Numbered from the stretch's first letter, positions 44,523-53,636 are shown. The stretch is 64,000 bases of DNA from DATLXU01 sp035575515 (GCA_035575515.1 DATLXU010000068.1:3723-67722); one strand, 5' to 3'. Numbers and translations are program-made. The notes: generated by a model from the sequence alone, not told the origin.

Positions 44523-45062
44523 ATGTTAGAACTCACCGAATGGAACAGCTTTTACGTAATCGTCGGCTCGGCTGCCGGTGCCCTGATTGGCCTGCAGTTC
44601 GTCGTGATGACACTAATTGCCGAAAGGCCGCGACTACGTGTGGCGGAGGCTGGCGCCGCATTTACGACGCCGAGCGTCGTTCATTTCGGAGTCGTGCTCT
44701 TGCTGTCAGCAGTTGCGAGCGCTCCATGGCATGCGATCAGCGCCGTCGCAGTTTTTTGGGGATTAGTGGGTCTCAGCGGGATAGTATACGCCGTTGTAGT
44801 GACTCGGCGTCTGAGAATGCAAACCGTCTACCGGCCCGTATTTGAGGACTGGTTGTTCCATGTTGTGCTTCCATTTGCGGCGTATACAATGCTGGCCGGG
44901 TCGGCATACGTAGCTCACTCCCATGCGCGCCCAGCCCTGTTCCTCGTTGGCGCTGCGGTGGTGCTGCTCCTCTTCGTTGGCATTCACAATGCTTGGGACG
45001 CCGTGACGTACCACGTCTTTACCAAGACAGGGGAACAGCCGGAGGCTGAGCGGCGCCGCTGA
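44523..45062 (+). CDS. integral membrane protein of unknown function
   Basis: 179 residues from ATG at 44523, which lies four bases after the DUF2255 stop; the open frame begins upstream at 44403 but would overlap that gene. About five hydrophobic helices (about 8-33, 52-70, 74-95, 110-130, 137-158) and a charged C-terminal tail. The first helix contains the small-residue run GSAAGALIGLQF. No family that I can name. No clear ribosome-binding site, so translation is probably coupled to the upstream gene. Confidence 0.65.
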   Translation: MLELTEWNSFYVIVGSAAGALIGLQFVVMTLIAERPRLRVAEAGAAFTTPSVVHFGVVLLLSAVASAPWHAISAVAVFWGLVGLSGIVYAVVVTRRLRMQTVYRPVFEDWLFHVVLPFAAYTMLAGSAYVAHSHARPALFLVGAAVVLLLFVGIHNAWDAVTYHVFTKTGEQPEAERRR

Positions 45063-45098
45063 GACATAGAGAGATCGTGGCGTTAAGGAGTTAGGAAA

Positions 45099-45317
45099 AT
45101 GGAGATCAAAAGGGCTGGCTCACAGCCTTCCGGCAAAGGGCCGGGCGAGTATTTCACCGGCGCCCTACACATTGATCCGCTGTTTGAGGCACCCGAACCT
45201 GCGTGCGCGCATGGCGCGAGTATCACGTTCGAGCCGGGCGCTCGCAGTGCATGGCACACTCGTCCGCTCGGGCAGTGGAACTGCTGTTGGAGCGGCCTGT
45301 TGCATTGGATTGATTGA
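45099..45317 (+). pseudogene. truncated cupin gene
   Basis: 72 codons. The first 60 follow the usual start of a small cupin (MEIKRAGSQPSGKGPGEYF, LFEAPEPA, ITFEPGARSAWHT), then identity ends abruptly after RPLGQ near 45270 and the frame stops at 45317. The rest of the beta-barrel (about 50-60 residues, including the second metal motif) is absent, and the second His of the HTHPLG metal motif is Arg. A deletion or rearrangement has joined the 5' part of the gene to the 3' flank of the M61 gene. Normally part of the same oxidoreductase cassette. Expressed product, if any, should not fold as a cupin. Confidence 0.7.
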
Positions 45318-45334
45318 GCCGTCATTACGGCTCG
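45317..45334 (-). terminator. small hairpin at the 3' end of the M61 gene
   Basis: GAGCCGT and ACGGCTC form a 7-bp stem around CATT, overlapping the M61 stop codon. No T-tract follows on the minus strand, so intrinsic termination is doubtful. Confidence 0.3.
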
Positions 45335-47205
45335 AACTTTTTCTCCGCAAGCCACGTTGTGAAAATCTTCTTCTGCAACTCCGATGCGTTTGCCTTCTCT
45401 TTTATCGAGTAAGTGATTCGCTCGCGGCTGACGACGGGAACGATGATCGTCATCAGCCTGTCACGGCGCATAACGGTCAACTGAATCGTCGAGCCGGCCT
45501 TCTTTTCAGCAAATCGCTGATCGAACGATGCGGGATCAATCCGGTCGCCGTCCATCGCCACGAGAATGTCTCCTATATCCAATCCCGCATCGGCGGCAGG
45601 CGAGTCGGGCGCGACGCCCGTTATCGCTATTTGACCCGGCTGAAGCGGCGTCAGAGTGGGACCGAATATGCCTCCGCTCGAAGGAATCGAAGTGCCTGTC
45701 GTGATGCCTATGTAAGGCGCGGGCTGCCCCTTTTTCTCTTCAAGCATCAATCCCGCGTGGTCGAGGAATTTATTCCATGGAATCTCTTCAACGCCTGAAA
45801 CGTACTTCGCAAAAAAATCTCCGAAGTCATAATTCGTCGGCGCAGCCTGTCGCGTGATTAATTCAACCGCGTCGCGAAAGCCTCGCACCTCTTCAAATCC
45901 CGGCTTGGGCAGTCCGTTATGTTCGAGCAGGTAGAGGAATACGTCGAGAAGATTCTTTTGATTCCCTGTGCGATGGCGAATCTCAAGATCGAGCAGGACT
46001 CCGATTAACTCGCCTTTGTTGTAGTAGTCAATCCGGTTGTTGGCGGCGTTGTCGCCGACGTTCCACGTGTCCCAGCTCGATAGCTCGACGCTCATGATCT
46101 TTCTTCCGGGCGCGGATTGAAGAGTCGTGATTTGATTGGCGAGGTTCTCGAAATAATCCTTGCGCGACCACAGCCCGCTGCGCTTCAGCCCGACTGCTGC
46201 CCAGTAGCTTGTCATTCCTTCCGAGACGTACAGGTTGCGCGTGTGCTGCTCGCGCGTGTAATCGAACGGGCCGAGAATCTGAGGGCGTATCCGCTTCACG
46301 TTGTAGAGGTGAAAGAACTCGTGCGCGGCGACGAACAGGTAGCGGCTGTAGAGGGCCGGAGACGAATGCATATCCCACGCTGGCAAACTGATGTCTGTCG
46401 AGTTGAGATGCTCAAGCCCACCGGGACGCCCGCCCGCGCGAGCGCGAAGGAAGAAGACGTACTTCTTGAATGGCGCTCCGCCCATCATATCGGTCAAATA
46501 GCTGACGAAGACTTTCGTATCGCGCGTGATCTTCTCTTTGTCGTAATTTCCTTTTCCGATGAAGACCAGATAGTACTTGACGTTCTTGTAATCAAACTCG
46601 GTCTGCTGCAAATCTGGACCTAGCACGACCGATGCATCAACGAATGTGTCGTAGTTATCAGCGGTGAAAGTGTTCGGCTCACTTCCCGCATCCATACCTG
46701 TTTGAATGCGCCACGATGCGGGTGCTTCGATCTTCAACTTCACCGCGCCTTCGAGCGGGTAGGGCCGCTTGCCAACGACGTACATAAAAGTGCTCGGCCC
46801 GCGCAGGTAGCAGACTTCGTCGTTGTAATCGTTTCGCAGGTAGAGCTTGTAGGCGGCTGTCACCTGTCGCCCGCTGCCGCGATAGATGCGCCAGGTCTGC
46901 TTATCAATCTTTTCAAATTTCAACTGCGCGCCTGTCTCGTCGCTCGCGGAAAACTCCTGCACGTTGCGCCACGCGTTGTGAATCGTGTAAGCGCCGGGCG
47001 ACCACGCGGGCATCGCAACATCAATCGAAGGCGCGCCGTTGCTGTTCACGGTCAGCGCGACCTGAATGAAGTGCGACGTGGGCCTTTTATCGAGCGTGAC
47101 ACGGTAGCTGACAGGGCCTGTCTGCGCGCTTGCGGCGATTGAAAAAGCAAACAGCAGGATTATGGGCGAAAAATATTTGATGGCGTGACGGCGCAAGATA
47201 TTCAT
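45325..47205 (-). CDS. M61-family (glycyl) aminopeptidase with PDZ domain, secreted
   Basis: 626 residues. Signal peptide about 1-27 (AFSIAASAQ). An N-terminal beta-sandwich precedes the thermolysin-like M61 domain with the zinc motif HEFFHLYNVKR (HExxH, in the middle of the protein). A PDZ domain lies at about 505-605 (ITGVAPDSPAADAGLDIGDILVAMDGD). Releases N-terminal residues, preferably Gly or Ala in known members, from peptides in the periplasm or outside. ATG at 47205 has AAGGAG seven bases upstream. It lies 23 bp after the LacI-type regulator gene on the same strand, so it is probably co-transcribed with the regulator although a peptidase does not fit the glucan locus obviously. Confidence 0.92.
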   Translation of the reverse strand: MNILRRHAIKYFSPIILLFAFSIAASAQTGPVSYRVTLDKRPTSHFIQVALTVNSNGAPSIDVAMPAWSPGAYTIHNAWRNVQEFSASDETGAQLKFEKIDKQTWRIYRGSGRQVTAAYKLYLRNDYNDEVCYLRGPSTFMYVVGKRPYPLEGAVKLKIEAPASWRIQTGMDAGSEPNTFTADNYDTFVDASVVLGPDLQQTEFDYKNVKYYLVFIGKGNYDKEKITRDTKVFVSYLTDMMGGAPFKKYVFFLRARAGGRPGGLEHLNSTDISLPAWDMHSSPALYSRYLFVAAHEFFHLYNVKRIRPQILGPFDYTREQHTRNLYVSEGMTSYWAAVGLKRSGLWSRKDYFENLANQITTLQSAPGRKIMSVELSSWDTWNVGDNAANNRIDYYNKGELIGVLLDLEIRHRTGNQKNLLDVFLYLLEHNGLPKPGFEEVRGFRDAVELITRQAAPTNYDFGDFFAKYVSGVEEIPWNKFLDHAGLMLEEKKGQPAPYIGITTGTSIPSSGGIFGPTLTPLQPGQIAITGVAPDSPAADAGLDIGDILVAMDGDRIDPASFDQRFAEKKAGSTIQLTVMRRDRLMTIIVPVVSRERITYSIKEKANASELQKKIFTTWLAEKKFEP

Positions 47206-47228
47206 GCATGTTCTCCTTGTCAGAGGTT

Positions 47229-48332
47229 CTAACGATTCGCCTGTTTTCGTCTTTGAGATTTGCCATTCTCTTTTGCAGTTGATGTTGACTGGCGAACGAC
47301 AAGCTCAGGCTCAACAGTCACGAGTTCGGGGAACGCAGCATCATCGCCATTCGCGATGCGCCGCAAGAGAGTCTCGGCAGCGATCTGTCCCATCTCGTAA
47401 AGCGGCTGGCGGATTGTCGTCAATGCCGGATTATGAAATGCCGCGTTGTCAACGTCATCGAATCCGACAACCGAAACGTCTTCAGGAACGCGAAACCCCG
47501 CTTCCTGAAAAGCGCGAATCGCGCCGATGGCTGAGATGTCGTTGAAAGCAAACAGCGCCGTGAACGGCTCGCGCGCGGCGAGCAGTCTCTTTGCCGCAAT
47601 GTAACCGACTTCGGGCGAGGGCGAATCGCCTTTCAATTGAGCGACGAGCGCGGGGCGGATTGTAATTTCAAACTCGCGCGCTGCTTCTCGAATCGAATTC
47701 CACCTCGCCTCAGTGTCCGAGCTGAAGACCTGCCCCTTGATGAAAGCAATGCGGCGATGGCCGAGCTTCACAAGGTGCTCAAGCGCAAGCATAGCGGCGC
47801 GACGATGATTGAGTACGATGTTTGTCACGCCTTCGATGTCAGAGTGACCGGACACGGCAGCGACGGGAAATGGCAACGGGTGAGTGATCGGCGTGTCGAC
47901 TGCGATTATGCCGTCGACGCAGCGGTCTAAAAATAACTTCGGATATTCATCGAGCAGTTCCGCTTTGTGGCGATGGCAGGCGACAATGTAGAAGTAACCT
48001 GCCTTTAGCAGTTGCTCTTCAATCCCGTTCATCACCTCTGCGGTGTAGCCGCCGCTGATTTCCGGGACAAGCACGCCGAGCGTGTGGCTGCGCTTCGTCC
48101 TGAGAGAGCGAGCGTGAAAGTGCGGGCGATAGTTCATCCCCTTGGCTGCTTCAAAGATGCGGTCTTTTGTCGCCTGCGGAATCGAATCTGCAACAGGCGA
48201 TTCGTTCAGCACGAGCGACAGCGTCGAAGGCGACAGCCCCACGTGCGCGGCAAGCTCCTTGAGGCTTACGGCTCGCTTGTGCGAGCTTCCGCCTTTCTTC
48301 TTCCCGCGCGCGTCGCTTTTTTTTCGAGGCAT
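47229..48332 (-). CDS. LacI-family transcriptional regulator
   Basis: 367 residues. After a basic N-terminal extension of about 20 residues, a helix-turn-helix (VSLKELAAHVGLSPSTLSLVLN, about 23-44) and hinge (NYRPHFHARSLRTKRS) precede a periplasmic-binding-protein-type sensor domain (about 85-345; LGVLVPEISGGYTAEVMNGIE, VSVVGFDDVDNAAFHNPALTTIRQPLYEMG). Binds a sugar-like effector and represses nearby genes. Divergent from the TonB receptor of the glucan locus, with a palindromic site (48428-48445) between the two. Repression of the receptor and autoregulation are therefore likely. The inducer would be an oligosaccharide or glucose disaccharide; this is inference. Confidence 0.92.
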   Translation of the reverse strand: MPRKKSDARGKKKGGSSHKRAVSLKELAAHVGLSPSTLSLVLNESPVADSIPQATKDRIFEAAKGMNYRPHFHARSLRTKRSHTLGVLVPEISGGYTAEVMNGIEEQLLKAGYFYIVACHRHKAELLDEYPKLFLDRCVDGIIAVDTPITHPLPFPVAAVSGHSDIEGVTNIVLNHRRAAMLALEHLVKLGHRRIAFIKGQVFSSDTEARWNSIREAAREFEITIRPALVAQLKGDSPSPEVGYIAAKRLLAAREPFTALFAFNDISAIGAIRAFQEAGFRVPEDVSVVGFDDVDNAAFHNPALTTIRQPLYEMGQIAAETLLRRIANGDDAAFPELVTVEPELVVRQSTSTAKENGKSQRRKQANR

Positions 48333-48386
48333 GTGTCGCAGTTTCGCACATCGAAGTGGTCAAATCAAGGTCGCCGAAGAATCGGC

Positions 48387-48415
48387 TTGACGACGATTGA
48401 TTATAGTGATATTCT
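48387..48415 (+). promoter_or_regulatory. candidate promoter of the glucan-locus TonB receptor
   Basis: TTGACG (48387-48392), 17 bp, TATTCT (48410-48415): 5/6 and 4/6 matches. Predicted start near 48422, immediately before the LacI-type operator. On the opposite strand TATAAT (48400-48405) is a likely -10 for the lacI-type gene, with a poor -35. Confidence 0.5.
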
Positions 48416-48427
48416 GCGAATCGCTTT

Positions 48428-48445
48428 TACTAAATCGTTTTAGTA
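48428..48445. promoter_or_regulatory. LacI-family operator palindrome
   Basis: TACTAAATCGTTTTAGTA is symmetric about the central CG, 7 of 8 positions per half, and of the size and central CpG typical of LacI/PurR/CcpA operators. It lies at about +7 to +24 of the predicted receptor transcript and just upstream of the divergent regulator promoter. I found no second copy by eye in the window. Confidence 0.6.
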
Positions 48446-48747
48446 GATTTTTCATATCGTCGTTATGCGCATGGATGCTTAGCGTTAAGCATCCATCTTG
48501 ATTCTTTCGAGGCTTGGCCGGTAAAGTTTGTGCAGACCGCTTGTGAGCGTCTGAGCAAACCGCAAAATGCCGCAAGCACAATGACCTTTTGATCAAAAGC
48601 GATGGCTTCGTCTGCGGTGATTGCGGCCAACAGGATGTGTTACCGGCCTGCAAGGCATTCACTAACTTCCCGCACATGCCACAGGGTTGCTGGAGCAGCC
48701 CCGCCAATTTGTGATGTGTACGAAGCTCACATTCGGAGGATTTAGCC
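48446..48747 (+). other. long leader of the TonB receptor gene with two dyads
   Basis: About 325 nt separate the predicted transcription start from the receptor ATG. The leader holds a perfect 11-bp-arm hairpin (ATGGATGCTTA at 48471-48481 with TAAGCATCCAT at 48486-48496, loop GCGT, followed by CTTGATTCTTTC) and a 14-bp palindrome CTTTTGATCAAAAG (48586-48599). A Cys-rich open frame (48547-48714) is discussed under findings. No riboswitch class recognised. Confidence 0.45.
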
Positions 48748-51700
48748 ATGCATCAAAGACCGTTTAGCCTATTACGCACAGTTGGGTGCTGGGCGATTGT
48801 CCTATTGTTTGCGGCAACAGCCAGCGCCCAGTTTCGCGCTAGTATTCAAGGCGCGGTGACAGACCCGCAGGGGGCGGTCGTCAGCGGCGCGACCGTCACA
48901 TTGCTCAACAAAGAAACCAACAGGACGCAGCAGACCACCACGGGCGATGAAGGGTTCTATCGTTTCGACAGACTCCCGCCCGGCAACTATACAATCACGG
49001 TCGAGGCGACCGGCTTCAAGAAGAAGGTGCTTGACAACGTGATTGTTACCGCCGAACAGGTGCAGGGTGTCAACGTCGAGCTTGAAGCGGGCCAGGTGAC
49101 AGAGACCGTTACAATCACGGCCGGGGCGACCGAGCAGCTCCACACCGAAAGCGCAAACGTTGATGGATCGCTCTCCACGCGAGAGATTCGGGAAATACCT
49201 CAGGTCGGGCGCGACCCATACGAATTGATACGGCTCACTCCGGGTGTTTTCGGGCTGGGCGCTCGCTCCGCCACGGGAGGCTCGGTGGGCCTGCCGAACG
49301 TGCCCGGTCCGGGCGGCTCCAATGACCAGATTTTTGCGACCGAGAATCGCCCTCCCGTCACCGCCGCCGGTCAGCGGGTCGAGGCAAATAACTTTCAGAT
49401 CGATGGCGCGAGCGCGATGAGTCAGGCTTGGGGCGGAGCGGCGGTCGTGACTCCGAACCAGGAATCCGTCAAAGAGATTCGCGTGCTGGCGAACAATTAC
49501 TCGGCGGAGTACGGGCGCAACACAGGCGCGCAGGTGCTTGTCGTTTCCGAAAACGGCACGAACGATTTTCACGGCAGCCTCTTCTTCAAACGCAACACGC
49601 CGGGTCTGAACGCCAGACAGGACTTTACACGCGAAGGCACAGCCATTCGCGAAGACCCGCAGCGCGTAAACCAATTCTTGAGCCAGTGGGGCGGCAGCGT
49701 CGGCGGCCCCATACTCAAGAACAAACTCTTCTTCTTCTTCTCGTATGAGAGGGTCGGGCGATCAAGCACCAGAGAAGAGACGCAATGGGTAGAGACTCCG
49801 GAGTTTGTGAGTCTCGTTCACAGCCGGCGGGCCAATAGTATCGCCGACCAGATACTCTCTTTCCCCGGCATGACCCCGCCCCGCGTGGCCAGCATTCAGA
49901 ACAGAGATTGTGCTTTTCTGGGAATCACCGACCCTTCTCGCTGCCGCGCAGTCTCCGGCGGGTTGGATATAGGTTCGCCCGCAGGCGGCATCGGGCAGCA
50001 GGTCTCTTCGGTTGGCGGCGGACTGGACAATATCCCGGACGTTCGGTTTGTCAGCCTCTTGATCCCGGATAAAACCAGAGCGCAGCAGTTCAACACGCGG
50101 ATTGATTATCAGGTGACAAAGGACGACCTGGTCGCCTTCAGCATGTATTTCGTCCCGAACACCAGAGACTTCAACGACAGTTGGGCGAACAGAGGGCGTC
50201 CCGGCCTTGACTTCAACTCTTCCCGGCGAAATACCGTGGGCACGCTGCTGTGGACGCGAACGCTCTCTCCGACAATGGTCAACGAGGCTCGCTTCAATGT
50301 AACCCGCTGGTTCTTCAATGAGGTTCAATCGAATCCGAACATAGGGTGGGGCATTCCGCAGATCAATGTTTGTTTCGAACAATGCATCCTTTTCGGAACG
50401 CACGTAGGCCCCGGAGTCTTTTACCAGACGACGTACAACTTCCGTGATACGGTGAGCAAAGTCGTGAACGCTCACGGCTTGAAATTCGGCGCCGACATCA
50501 TCGCGGAACAGAACAATGACCGAGCGCCGTGGGCGGGGCGACCGACGTTTGAGTTTAACAATCTCTGGGATTTCGCCAACGACGCGCCGCGTTCTGAGTC
50601 TGCATTCTTTGACCCGGCGACCGGCGCTTTCACGGAACTGGCGGCATATGCCCGCAGCAAGTACTATGCGCTGTTCGTGCAGGACGACTGGAAGTTCAGG
50701 CCGAATCTGACTCTGAACCTCGGACTGCGGTGGGAATACTTCACACCGCTTCGCAGCGCCAGAGACAGAATCTCAAATTTGATCTTAGGCCCGAATGGTA
50801 GCCTGTTGGGCGCGAGGCTCAAGGTCGGGGGCGACCTGTTTAAACCCGACCGGAACAACTTCGGGCCGCAACTCGGCTTTGCCTGGAACCCTGATGCTTT
50901 TGAGAGAAAGCTCGTATTGCGCGGCGGCTTCGGGCTGGGCTTTAACCGACTCCCCGGATCGAGGCTGCTCGAATCGCGGTTCAACCCGCCCTTCTTTGCC
51001 AGCTTTTTCTTCGATCGGGCAAGCGGTAACATTCTTTACTCGCTGGCCAGCGATCTCAACTCGTTCGGTTACCCTGCAAATCCGAAAGCTACGCTCACGT
51101 TCGACCCCAACACAGGACTGCCAGTGACGGGACCGCCGGTCGGCATCAGCGCGACGCTTCAGGAGGTGCCGAATCCGTACGCGTATCGCTGGTCGCTGGG
51201 GCTGGAGTACGAGATAGGGGCCAAATGGGTCGGCTCGGCTACTTACCAAGGCAGCGCAGATCACAAGCTCCCGCGCCTCGTCCCTTATCACCTGTTCGTG
51301 ACCCCGAACCCGAGGCTGGGAAACGTGAACTTGATGCTAACCGACGTCAACAGCAACTTCAACGCGCTGCTTCTGGGCATAACGCGCAGGTTCTCTCGCG
51401 GTCTTTTGTTCAACTCCGAGTACCGTTGGAGCAAGAGCCTCGACACATGCTCGAACGATCACGATTGCAGGCAGACGTATCCTTTCGATCAGAGCACTGA
51501 ATATGGTCCGTCGGACTTTGATGTGCGGCATGCGTTCAAGGCTGCTGCTGTATGGGAGTTACCCATCTTCCGCAACCGCAGCGACCCGGTGGGCAGGCTG
51601 GCCGGGGGGTGGGAATTGAGCGGAATCATCACGGCCAGCTCCGGTTTCCCGTGGACGCCTGTTGTGGGCGGCGCGGCCTGTAGCGCGGTCGTGGCAGGCG

Positions 51701-52128
51701 GAGGCGTTTGCCCGCTGCGGCCCGTCCGCCAAATACGGCCCGCTGCAACGGACAGCACCAGTAACGACACTTTTCTTGGAGCCGGTCAATTCCCGGGCGG
51801 GGGGTTGCTCTACTTCACGCCGCCGCCTTCGGGTTCTTTTACGGTTCCGCCTCGCCCAGGCGTTGGCCGCAATAGCCTGCGTGGCCCTAACTACTTCAGC
51901 ATAGATATGACCGCGCTCAAGCGATTCCGTTTCCCATCTATGCCGATCTTAGGAGAAAACGCAGGGCTGGAAATAAAGGCTAACGCCTACAACCTTTTCA
52001 ACAGGCTGAACCTGGCGCCCTTCAGCGCCAACGACGACAACACGCAGATTCAACACGTAGACTTCGGGCGCGCATTGCATGCGCTGTCTGGAAGGGTCGT
52101 TGAATTTCAAGCCCGGTTCAACTTCTGA
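48748..52128 (+). CDS. Oar-like TonB-dependent receptor of the glucan locus
   Basis: Outer-membrane importer of 1126 residues. Signal peptide about 1-27 (LLFAATASAQ), CarbopepD_reg domain (about 30-115, ASIQGAVTDPQGAVVSGA), plug (about 125-265, with YSAEYGRNTGAQVLVVSENG), and a long barrel ending in VVEFQARFNF. CGGAGG lies upstream of the ATG at 48748. Two Cys pairs (CFEQC near 545; CSNDHDC near 905) may form disulfides in loops. It opens a plus-strand run of two TPR proteins, GH144-like and GH3 enzymes, so an oligosaccharide is the expected ligand. There is no SusD gene anywhere in the run. Confidence 0.92.
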   Translation: MHQRPFSLLRTVGCWAIVLLFAATASAQFRASIQGAVTDPQGAVVSGATVTLLNKETNRTQQTTTGDEGFYRFDRLPPGNYTITVEATGFKKKVLDNVIVTAEQVQGVNVELEAGQVTETVTITAGATEQLHTESANVDGSLSTREIREIPQVGRDPYELIRLTPGVFGLGARSATGGSVGLPNVPGPGGSNDQIFATENRPPVTAAGQRVEANNFQIDGASAMSQAWGGAAVVTPNQESVKEIRVLANNYSAEYGRNTGAQVLVVSENGTNDFHGSLFFKRNTPGLNARQDFTREGTAIREDPQRVNQFLSQWGGSVGGPILKNKLFFFFSYERVGRSSTREETQWVETPEFVSLVHSRRANSIADQILSFPGMTPPRVASIQNRDCAFLGITDPSRCRAVSGGLDIGSPAGGIGQQVSSVGGGLDNIPDVRFVSLLIPDKTRAQQFNTRIDYQVTKDDLVAFSMYFVPNTRDFNDSWANRGRPGLDFNSSRRNTVGTLLWTRTLSPTMVNEARFNVTRWFFNEVQSNPNIGWGIPQINVCFEQCILFGTHVGPGVFYQTTYNFRDTVSKVVNAHGLKFGADIIAEQNNDRAPWAGRPTFEFNNLWDFANDAPRSESAFFDPATGAFTELAAYARSKYYALFVQDDWKFRPNLTLNLGLRWEYFTPLRSARDRISNLILGPNGSLLGARLKVGGDLFKPDRNNFGPQLGFAWNPDAFERKLVLRGGFGLGFNRLPGSRLLESRFNPPFFASFFFDRASGNILYSLASDLNSFGYPANPKATLTFDPNTGLPVTGPPVGISATLQEVPNPYAYRWSLGLEYEIGAKWVGSATYQGSADHKLPRLVPYHLFVTPNPRLGNVNLMLTDVNSNFNALLLGITRRFSRGLLFNSEYRWSKSLDTCSNDHDCRQTYPFDQSTEYGPSDFDVRHAFKAAAVWELPIFRNRSDPVGRLAGGWELSGIITASSGFPWTPVVGGAACSAVVAGGGVCPLRPVRQIRPAATDSTSNDTFLGAGQFPGGGLLYFTPPPSGSFTVPPRPGVGRNSLRGPNYFSIDMTALKRFRFPSMPILGENAGLEIKANAYNLFNRLNLAPFSANDDNTQIQHVDFGRALHALSGRVVEFQARFNF

Positions 52129-52175
52129 TAGAATCCGGCGGGAGGGTGAATGCCTTCCCGCCGTCTTCCATACTT

Positions 52176-53621
52176 ATGTCTGCCGTTGCCGTCAAATCCA
52201 AAGTTGGGAGCTCTCTCCTTTACATCTTTGTGGCCTCAATCGTATCGCTTACTGCCGTCGCGCAGTCTGCCAGCCCGTCGCTCGCTTCCGCCGATGCCGC
52301 GATGCAGGCAGGCCGCTTCGCCGACGCCGCCCGCGAATATGAGACCTTGCTCAAGGCTCGTCCCAATTCCAAAGAGGTTCTGCTGGCGCTCGGAATCTGT
52401 TACGTGCAGTTGAAGCGACAAGACGAAGCCGCGACGACGCTGCGCCGTTACCTGAGACTGGTTCCAAGCTCAGCCGCAGGGCACGCTGCGCTCGGCATCG
52501 CGCTTCTCGATGGCGCAAAGACCGCAGAGGCGAAAGCGGAGCTTGAGACGGCGGTACGTCTCAACCCCAAACAGGCAGATGCTGTCGAATCGCTTGCCAG
52601 AATCTACCTGATCGAAGGAAAGGCTGACAAAGCTGTGACCTTGCTGCAACCGTTAGCGATGGTAGGAATGAACGAGGACACGATGGCACTGCTTGGTGAC
52701 GCGCTCATCAAGGCAGGCCAAGCCGCCGCCGCCGCTGTCATGTTTGATCGCCATCTCGAAACAAATTCACGCAACACGCCTCAGATTTTTGCTGCGACCG
52801 CCTGGGCGCACCTCAAGGCGGGCGACATGGCGAAGGCTGCCGACGTTTGCGAAAGGGGCATGAGAATCTATCCCGATTCGGAGATTGAAGCCGTCTATCT
52901 CTCTTTGCCCGCGCCATTTCTGGCCGAGAGGATCGGTGCGCGAATAGAGCGCCTGCAGAACTCCCCGGACGTGGCCGAACTCGTGGCCGTAGGGCGGGTG
53001 CTCACAGACGCAGACCCCGCGCGCAGGACGCGGGCCAACGAGATTGCGCAACGGCTTCTTGCTCATGCCGTCGAGCTTGCGCCCGGTAATGCCTCGGCCC
53101 ATTACAACTACGGGCGCGCGCTCAGCCAGAGCAGCCTTGAGCGCGCGATTGATGAATGGGAAAAGGCGTTGAGCCTCAATCCTGGCGACGAGCTTCGGGT
53201 GCAGATATTAATTGAGATTGCTGCGGCGAGGCTCGACCTTTCGAACTTCGAGGCTGCTGAAAATGCCTTCAAAGCTGCCCTTGAGATAAATCGCAAACTC
53301 CCCAAACGCAACCCGGAAGCTATGCTGGGATACGTCCGTTTCTTGCAACTGAGATCGCGGCCTGCGGAAGCGGAAGCTTTATTGAATGAGACATTGAACT
53401 GGAACCCGCTGTCGCCTGAGGCCCACCTGGAACGAGCCAAGCTGCTGGCGGCCAGTGGAAAGTGGCAAGAGGTTGCCGAAGAAGGCGAGTTCGTTTTGCG
53501 CAATGCCGGAGAGGATCAGGAACTGCTCCGCGCCGCGCATATGCTGCTTGCCCGCGCTTATTACCGTTTGAACCAACCGGAGAAAGCGCGGCAGCACCAG
53601 TCCTGGATTGAGTCGCGCTGA
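52176..53621 (+). CDS. secreted TPR protein, possible SusD substitute (1)
   Basis: About 481 residues from ATG at 52176, which gives a proper signal peptide (LLYIFVASIVSLTAVAQS). GTG at 52146 is in frame but directly abuts GGAGG, too close to be used. Six to eight TPR units follow (AGRFADAAREYETLLKARPN, AAGHAALGIALLDGAKTAEA, PEAHLERAKLLAASGKWQEV), filling about residues 40-480. It lies 47 bp after the receptor gene, across a hairpin (GGCGGGA/TCCCGCC, 52137-52162). Since SusD itself is a TPR-based solenoid, a ligand- or receptor-binding role beside the barrel is a reasonable guess. Not a lipoprotein by sequence. Confidence 0.85.
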   Translation: MSAVAVKSKVGSSLLYIFVASIVSLTAVAQSASPSLASADAAMQAGRFADAAREYETLLKARPNSKEVLLALGICYVQLKRQDEAATTLRRYLRLVPSSAAGHAALGIALLDGAKTAEAKAELETAVRLNPKQADAVESLARIYLIEGKADKAVTLLQPLAMVGMNEDTMALLGDALIKAGQAAAAAVMFDRHLETNSRNTPQIFAATAWAHLKAGDMAKAADVCERGMRIYPDSEIEAVYLSLPAPFLAERIGARIERLQNSPDVAELVAVGRVLTDADPARRTRANEIAQRLLAHAVELAPGNASAHYNYGRALSQSSLERAIDEWEKALSLNPGDELRVQILIEIAAARLDLSNFEAAENAFKAALEINRKLPKRNPEAMLGYVRFLQLRSRPAEAEALLNETLNWNPLSPEAHLERAKLLAASGKWQEVAEEGEFVLRNAGEDQELLRAAHMLLARAYYRLNQPEKARQHQSWIESR

Positions 53622-53636
53622 TGTGCCATCTGTCTT

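Noticed and set aside
45172..45798. 208-codon plus-strand open frame overlapping the cupin remnant
   Set aside because: Mostly antisense to the M61 gene; it does not restore the missing cupin sequence in any frame.
52137..52162. GGCGGGA/TCCCGCC hairpin between receptor and first TPR gene as a terminator
   Set aside because: No T-tract follows; at most it moderates readthrough or masks a ribosome-binding site.
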